From JBEEPE01 sp964489645 (GTDB lineage: Bacteria; Verrucomicrobiota; Verrucomicrobiia; Chthoniobacterales; Chthoniobacteraceae), in assembly GCA_964489645.1 (NCBI GenBank), contig CAZAZT010000003.1, positions 6,482-70,481 of the forward strand: DNA of 64,000 nucleotides, in the 5' to 3' direction. Shown one piece after another: positions 59,208 to 64,000 of the stretch. The position numbers and the translations under genes are program-made. The first letter of the stretch is position 1, and the number at the start of each line of letters is the position of its first letter. Under the pieces are notes generated by a model that had not been told where the DNA came from, ran no database searches, and saw only the letters and a program-made list of their open reading frames with translations.

Positions 59208-60527
59208 ATGGGGGTGGGTATGGAGGATGCGTTGGAACGGGAGGTTGGGCGTTCTGGGTTGCGCCGTCGTGAACTGGAGTTGCAGGCGGAATGGTTCGGG
59301 GGGGCGTATGGGAAGGTTTTTCGGGATGAGCGTGGGCGAGGGGTGGAGGTGTTGGATTTTGGCGAGTGGAATCGCGATCCGGGTCCGGATTTTCGCGAGG
59401 CGGTGGTCCGGATTGAGGGGGTGGGTGTTTTGCGGGGTGGGGTGGAGATCGACTTTCGGGACGTGGATTGGGAGGCGCATCGGCACGGCGTGAATCCGGC
59501 GTTTGGCGAGGTGGTTTTGCACGTGTTTTTCTCCCGATCCTCGCGACCGTTTTTCACGCGGAACTGGCGGCATGGCGAGGTTGCGCAAGTTTTCTTGGGG
59601 ACGGCGGAGGTTCCGATGCGATTGGGGGACGTGGGGCGTTGGTTGGTCGCCGAGGGGCGGTGTGCGCGGAGGTTGGGCGGCGTCTCGGCGGGTGAGATCT
59701 GGTCGGAGCTGGAGGGACTGGGGCGTGCGCGATTTGATTGGCAGGGTCGACGGATCCGTCGGGCGTGTCAGGCGTTTCGGGGGCAGGGTTTGTTTGAGGC
59801 GGTTGCTGGCGCATTGGGGTATGGGGGGAATCGGTTGCCGATGACGTTGTTGGCGCAGCGGGTGCGATTGGACGAGTTGAGGAGGCGGCCGGAGTGTTCG
59901 GAGGCGCGATTGTACGGGTTATCTGGATTTTTACCGAGCGACCTGACTGGGATGGATGCGGCGACCGTGGGGTTGGTGCGGCGGATGTGGGATTCGTGGT
60001 GGCGCCAGCGTGATCGCTGGCAGAGGCGAGTTTTGAGCGGGTGGGACTGGCGTTTGGGAAGGCAGAGACCGGCGCATCATCCGTGTCGGCGGCTTGCGAT
60101 GTTCCGGCTCTTGGCTGCGCGTTGGGACGAGTTTGAGGGGCGAGTGCGGGGAGGTGAGAATGCTTTGGCGATGGTGAGGTTTTTTCGAGGGTTCACGCAT
60201 CGCTACTGGGATTGGCGTGCGGTTTTTGGGCGGGCGTGGGTTGAATCGAGGGGATTGGCGGGGCGGGCTTGGGTTGCGGAGTTGATGGTGAATGTGGTTT
60301 ATCCCTTGAGGGATGAGTGGTCGGAGTTGGTGGGGTTACGGGTGATGGGGGTGAGCGGGCGTGTTCGGCGGGCGGCGTCGCGAATTTTACCCGAGGCGAT
60401 GCGAGGGAGCCCGCAGTTGAGGCGTGGAGTGATCCAGCAGGGGCTGATTCATCTGTACGACGAGTTTTGTCTGAGAGACGAGGGTTTGTGCGAGGGGTGC
60501 GGATACCGTTCAGGCTCAGGTGGGTGA
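59208..60527 (+). CDS. DUF2851 family protein
   Basis: About 439 residues, of the DUF2851 family (PF11013). Characteristic stretches are LELQAEWFGGAYGKVFRDER, LDFGEWNRDPGPDFREAVV, GGVEIDFRDVDWEAH, VLHVFFSRSSRPFFTRNW, and RPAHHPCRRLAMFRLLAARW. The C-terminus, with GLIHLYDEFC and a CxxC-type EGCGY, resembles a small metal site. No function has been assigned to this family to my knowledge. It is rich in Arg and Trp and has no export signal. ATG 59208 and ATG 59220 (with GGGGGTGGGT upstream) are both possible starts. It is divergent from zwf. Confidence 0.83.
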   Translation: MGVGMEDALEREVGRSGLRRRELELQAEWFGGAYGKVFRDERGRGVEVLDFGEWNRDPGPDFREAVVRIEGVGVLRGGVEIDFRDVDWEAHRHGVNPAFGEVVLHVFFSRSSRPFFTRNWRHGEVAQVFLGTAEVPMRLGDVGRWLVAEGRCARRLGGVSAGEIWSELEGLGRARFDWQGRRIRRACQAFRGQGLFEAVAGALGYGGNRLPMTLLAQRVRLDELRRRPECSEARLYGLSGFLPSDLTGMDAATVGLVRRMWDSWWRQRDRWQRRVLSGWDWRLGRQRPAHHPCRRLAMFRLLAARWDEFEGRVRGGENALAMVRFFRGFTHRYWDWRAVFGRAWVESRGLAGRAWVAELMVNVVYPLRDEWSELVGLRVMGVSGRVRRAASRILPEAMRGSPQLRRGVIQQGLIHLYDEFCLRDEGLCEGCGYRSGSGG

Positions 60528-60608
60528 CGGATACGGCTTCTGCGTTAAATTGCTCTCCTCTCGGCGGCGTGATGTGCTTTAGTTCGCTCTGTTATCTGAG
60601 GTTCCCCT

Positions 60609-63600
60609 ATGACGAAGTCCATTTTTGCCCGTGTGCCGGTGCTGGTCCGATGCGTTTTGTGCGCAGTTGCGGTTTGGGGAGCGTCGGAGTTGCGAGGGCA
60701 GGACACCTTGGATTTGAAGGATTGGAATGAGGCGAACAGTTTGGTGGGAAAGAACGAGTTGAATGCGGCTTTGGAGATCTTGAAGCGGATTCCGGTCAAC
60801 TACCCGACGTCTCCCTACATCCCGATGGCGGCGGTGCGACAGGCTTTGTGTGAGTTCGCGTTGGGGCAGTTTGAAGAATCCCTGCGGACGTTGGAGGGGG
60901 TGCCTGCCTTGAAGGGGATGACGCCTGAGGTGACGGCGGAGGCGCGCTTTTTGAAACCGCGGGTGATGGCGCAGAAGCATCTTGCGATGCCCAAGGACAA
61001 TCCGCTCAGGGACAATGGGCTCCTTGAGGCGTTGAACGAGTTCGACAAGGCGGTGGCCGACTTCCCGAAGTTTGAAGGGGTGGAGGGGGCTCTTTACGAG
61101 AAGGCGCGGGTTCAGTTCGCGATGGCGGCGCACAAAGAGGCGAATGATTCGCTTCAGAAGATGTTCAAGTTGTTCCCGAAGGGAAATCTCGGGAATGACG
61201 GCAAAATATTGCAGTCGCGTATCTTGCGGACTTTCGCGTATCAACTCGGGCAGAAGGATGATGTGCCGAAGGACAAGGTCGCGGATGCGTTCAAGGGCGT
61301 GGAAGGTATTTTGGACGAGGTGATCCGCGTTGCGAAGGATTTGCAGACGCTCGATTTGGCGGTCTACAACGAAGCTTACTCTGACCTCGGGGAGACCCGG
61401 CGGATGCGGGCGACGGTTTTATCGGGGGACGAGCGGGTTGCGGTGACGGAGTCGGCGGTTGAGGCATATGGGAAGGTGTTGGCGAAGGAGACGGTGTTGG
61501 AGAAGACGAAGGGGGTCATGACGGGATATGCGGCGATGCGAGCGAAGGCGGAGAGGGATCGGGATTTGAATCGGGCGAGGGCTTTGGAGCGGGTGGTGGA
61601 ACGGTTGCGGGGCAAGCTGGACGAGGTGACGGGCAATCCGGACGCTTCGGTGGAGGCGAAGTTCCAGAGCTTGATGGCGTTGATGTCGTTGCAGGAGAGT
61701 GCGGCGGACCGTGCTCGAGTGATGGCGCGGTTCCTTTTGCCACTGGTTGAGGACAAAGAAAGGAAGGCGCAGTTGCAGTACGTGATCGGGTTGACATACG
61801 CGTGGCAGGACGTGGTTCCGAAGGCGATGCAGGCTTACGAAGCGCTTAGGGCGTTGGGGGTCAAGGCGGACGGGCATCAGCAGTTGCCGTTGCAGTTGGC
61901 TTTCAAGTTGGTGGAAACGGCGCCGGAGGATTCGGTGCGGTTGGCGAAGGAGATCCAAGAGGATTATCCTGGATCGGAGGAGGCGGCCCGCGCTTTGACG
62001 ATCACAGGGATTGCGATGCAGAAGCTGGGGCGGTCTGGAGCGGAGTCGCGGGAGGTGTTCCAGAAGGCGGTGGAGTTGGCGAAGGATCCGGTGACGAAGT
62101 CGCAGGCGCAGTTGTCATTGGCCGGATTGCTTCTGAAGGAGCGCGATTTAGATGCGGCGCTGGCGGCGTTCATGAAGCTGAGGGATGAGTTCTCTGAGCA
62201 GCCCACGTTGGAGAGCGCGATGTTTCGTGTGGGAGAGGTTCTGTTCTACAAGCAGGACTACGCAGCGGCGCAGCGGGAGTTGGAGGGATTTTCTGATCGT
62301 TATCCCAAGAGTGAGATGAGGGCTTCGGCGCGGTACCTCATTGGGAAGGCGTTGAATGCGCAGGGTCAGCGGGAGAAGGCGTTGGCTGCTTTTGAGGGGG
62401 TCATCAAGGAGCATGCGGACACGCAGTACGGCCAGAGTTCGTATTTTGATAAGGCGAACATCCTGATTGGGATGCAGCGGGTTCCGGATGCGGATGCGAC
62501 GTTGCGCGAGTTTGTGAAGGCGTATCCGGAGAACGAGAACATTTATGCTGCGTACGCCAAGTTGGCGGAGATCTCTGAGTCCAAGCAGGAGTTCGCGACC
62601 GCAGCGGGAATTTACGAGCTGTTTTTGAAGGAGCATGGCGGTCGAACGGAGGTGCCGACGGCGTTGTACCGGTTCGGGTTGACCCAGAAGTCGTTGGCGG
62701 AGGCACTTGGACGATACATCGTGCTTAACAACGAGCAGAAGGATCAGTGGGAATCGTTGATGGTGAAGGCGGTTGGTTCCGCTTGGGAATCCGTGACTAA
62801 GGGGCCGGAGGGGAAGGAGTTGGCGGCTGCGCTGCGGTTGGTGTTGGACGTGCAGTCAGCGAGGAGAAACGCGAAGCGGGTGACGAACGAACAGTTGGAG
62901 AAGGAGTTTGACGGGATCATCGCCAAGCTTGGTGAGGCGCAGGACGCTCAGAGAAGGGTGGTGTTCGCGAAGGCCTCGATGCTGATGGAGGTGGACAAGG
63001 ACAAGGCGTTGGCTGCGATGAAAGGGGCCTATGATGATGGTTCTCGTTATTTGCCTGAGGATTTGGAGTTGTTGGGGGCCACGTTGATCGAGAAGAAGCA
63101 GTTCAAGGAGGCCGAGGGTGTTTTCCAGAAAATCGCTGCGGATTACCCGGTGCCGGAGGGCTTGGAGGATTTCAAGAAGCTTCCGAAACAGATCCAGTAC
63201 GCTCAGGCGTCGGCTCTGTACGGGTTAGGCAAGTGTCTGATGGAGCAGGAGAAGGTTGCGGAGGCGCGGAAGAAGTTCGAGGAGTTGGAGAAGAACTATC
63301 CATGGTCGTCCAAGCGGTTGGAGGCGAGTTATGGGATTGCCGAGGACTTGTTCAGAGCGAAGGAGTATGACGAGGCGAGGAAACGGCTTGGGGATATTGC
63401 AAAATCGAATGCGGCGTCTGCGGAGACGCGAGCGAAGTCGATGTTCTTGATCGGCAAAATCCACGAAGAGCAAGGGGTTTACGATTCTGCGATCGATAAC
63501 TACCTGAAGATCCCCGTCTTTTTTGAGAGTGTTTCGACCGTCTCGGCGGAGGGATTGTGGCGGGGGGCGGTGCTGCTTGAGAAGCAGGGCCGGGGGGAGT

Positions 63601-63794
63601 TGCCGCGGCCGGCGAAGTCCAAAAAGGTTTCAGGTGCGGACGTTAAGGAGGCAAAAAAGGCCGACGGCGACAAAGCAGGGGAGGGAGCGAAGGCGGAGGG
63701 GGACGGAGGTGGAGAGGCGCAGAAGTCGGATGCGGAGGCGAAGAGTGAGGCGGCCCCGGCAAAAGCGGGTGGTGAGAAGGAAGTATCGAAGTAA
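60609..63794 (+). CDS. Large exported TPR protein
   Basis: A 1061-residue exported protein: signal peptide (about 1-30) followed by some 20 TPR-type helix pairs. Clear examples are NELNAALEILKRIPVNYPTS, LGQFEESLRTLEGVPALK, EFVKAYPENENIYAAYAKLA, and VAEARKKFEELEKNYPWSSK. The repeats resemble the BamD/YbgF/CpoB type with an ADYP or KYP turn. The last 75 residues are low-complexity and rich in Lys, Ala and Glu (VSGADVKEAKKADGDK). It probably scaffolds an envelope complex. A TPR lipoprotein starts 7 bases downstream, so the two are likely translated together. No enzymatic domain is present. Confidence 0.82.
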   Translation: MTKSIFARVPVLVRCVLCAVAVWGASELRGQDTLDLKDWNEANSLVGKNELNAALEILKRIPVNYPTSPYIPMAAVRQALCEFALGQFEESLRTLEGVPALKGMTPEVTAEARFLKPRVMAQKHLAMPKDNPLRDNGLLEALNEFDKAVADFPKFEGVEGALYEKARVQFAMAAHKEANDSLQKMFKLFPKGNLGNDGKILQSRILRTFAYQLGQKDDVPKDKVADAFKGVEGILDEVIRVAKDLQTLDLAVYNEAYSDLGETRRMRATVLSGDERVAVTESAVEAYGKVLAKETVLEKTKGVMTGYAAMRAKAERDRDLNRARALERVVERLRGKLDEVTGNPDASVEAKFQSLMALMSLQESAADRARVMARFLLPLVEDKERKAQLQYVIGLTYAWQDVVPKAMQAYEALRALGVKADGHQQLPLQLAFKLVETAPEDSVRLAKEIQEDYPGSEEAARALTITGIAMQKLGRSGAESREVFQKAVELAKDPVTKSQAQLSLAGLLLKERDLDAALAAFMKLRDEFSEQPTLESAMFRVGEVLFYKQDYAAAQRELEGFSDRYPKSEMRASARYLIGKALNAQGQREKALAAFEGVIKEHADTQYGQSSYFDKANILIGMQRVPDADATLREFVKAYPENENIYAAYAKLAEISESKQEFATAAGIYELFLKEHGGRTEVPTALYRFGLTQKSLAEALGRYIVLNNEQKDQWESLMVKAVGSAWESVTKGPEGKELAAALRLVLDVQSARRNAKRVTNEQLEKEFDGIIAKLGEAQDAQRRVVFAKASMLMEVDKDKALAAMKGAYDDGSRYLPEDLELLGATLIEKKQFKEAEGVFQKIAADYPVPEGLEDFKKLPKQIQYAQASALYGLGKCLMEQEKVAEARKKFEELEKNYPWSSKRLEASYGIAEDLFRAKEYDEARKRLGDIAKSNAASAETRAKSMFLIGKIHEEQGVYDSAIDNYLKIPVFFESVSTVSAEGLWRGAVLLEKQGRGELPRPAKSKKVSGADVKEAKKADGDKAGEGAKAEGDGGGEAQKSDAEAKSEAAPAKAGGEKEVSK

Positions 63795-63800
63795 CAGCTC

Positions 63801-64000
63801 ATGAGAATCCTATTTTTCATCCATTGTGTCGCTATTTTTGCTTGTGTTCCGGTGATGACGGGGTGTGAGAAGAAGAAGACCCCAGAGGAGATTGCTGCTG
63901 CAGAGGAGGCGAAATGGCGGAAGGGTCAGCTTGAGAAGGCGGGTAAGTACTACCGGCAGTTGGCGGAAAAATACCCCGATTCTGCGAATGCGACCGAAGC
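63801..64000 (+). CDS. TPR-type lipoprotein, N-terminal part (cut by the window edge)
   Basis: The first 66 codons of a lipoprotein starting at ATG 63801, 6 bases after the stop of the large TPR protein. A hydrophobic leader (MRILFFIHCVAIFACVPVM) ends in lipobox MTGC (Cys22 region). A charged helix and a typical TPR or BamD segment follow (QLEKAGKYYRQLAEKYPDS). This fits a BamD-like or general TPR lipoprotein that works with the preceding protein. The rest lies beyond the window. Confidence 0.75.
   Translation, partial: MRILFFIHCVAIFACVPVMTGCEKKKTPEEIAAAEEAKWRKGQLEKAGKYYRQLAEKYPDSANATE

Noticed and set aside
1..64000. CRISPR arrays, insertion sequences, phage or defence genes
   Set aside because: No regularly spaced repeats, transposase motifs, integrase or recognisable defence domains on either strand.

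Overview
The window looks like a chromosomal segment of a high-GC, Gram-negative bacterium of the Planctomycetes-Verrucomicrobia-Chlamydiae group, most likely Verrucomicrobiota. This is inferred from three separate loci of the cytochrome-like surface families typical of that group (DUF1549/DUF1553, DUF1592 and relatives), each beside a Tat-type DUF1501 or DUF1552 partner. A PPC-domain protein, several CxxCH modules and an LPS-transport set (LptE-like, LptF/G-like, BamD-like) agree with this. I see no rRNA, tRNA, transposase, phage gene or CRISPR array. No gene-free stretch exceeds about 230 bases. The longest (17194-17421, 23564-23782, 33234-33436) hold nothing I can name except a terminator in the last. 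There are two assembly gaps, 12949-13048 (100 N) and 45345-45354 (10 N), and both touch genes.

Layout. 1-9127 (+): the end of mutS, an ABC-2 exporter pair, a tripartite export operon (long TolC-like lipoprotein, HlyD-type adaptor, MacB-like ABC protein) and a TSUP permease. 9140-15248 (-): rsmI, lptE-like, a BamD-like TPR protein, a secreted protein broken by the 100-N gap, and a DinG-type helicase. 15377-23563 (+): LptF/G permease, a small conserved protein, an FAD oxidoreductase, a large DUF1549/DUF1553 cytochrome-like protein and its DUF1501 partner. 23783-33233 (-): a tight five-gene operon (DUF1549/1553, PPC-domain, cytochrome/WD40, DUF1501, amidohydrolase). 33437-41060 (-): a tight six-gene operon (DJ-1/PfpI, five-haem cytochrome c, beta-propeller dehydrogenase-like protein, SDR, CoA-transferase, thiolase) ending in a good intrinsic terminator.

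41191-43217 (+): an OlsB-like N-acyltransferase overlapping a PlsC/OlsA-like O-acyltransferase, then a small membrane protein; this looks like an ornithine-lipid-type locus. 43287-46221: an AraC regulator divergent from a xylose-isomerase-like enzyme with a changed metal ligand and a class I aldolase. 46305-50203 (-): DUF1592-type cytochrome and DUF1552 partner. 50359-52679 (+): a membrane HExxH (M50-like) protein and a cyclic-nucleotide-gated K+ channel. 52857-54446 (-): two envelope proteins, one with a GYF-like domain. 54553-60527: radC, an MBL-fold protein, opcA and zwf, and a DUF2851 protein. 60609-64000 (+): a 1061-residue TPR protein and the start of a TPR lipoprotein.

The + strand is G-rich over C even inside minus-strand genes, so the window probably lies on one replichore with + as leading strand. 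No defence system or mobile element is recognisable. The most interesting unexplained units are the six-gene oxidation operon, the isomerase/aldolase pair, the acyltransferase pair and the protease/channel pair.
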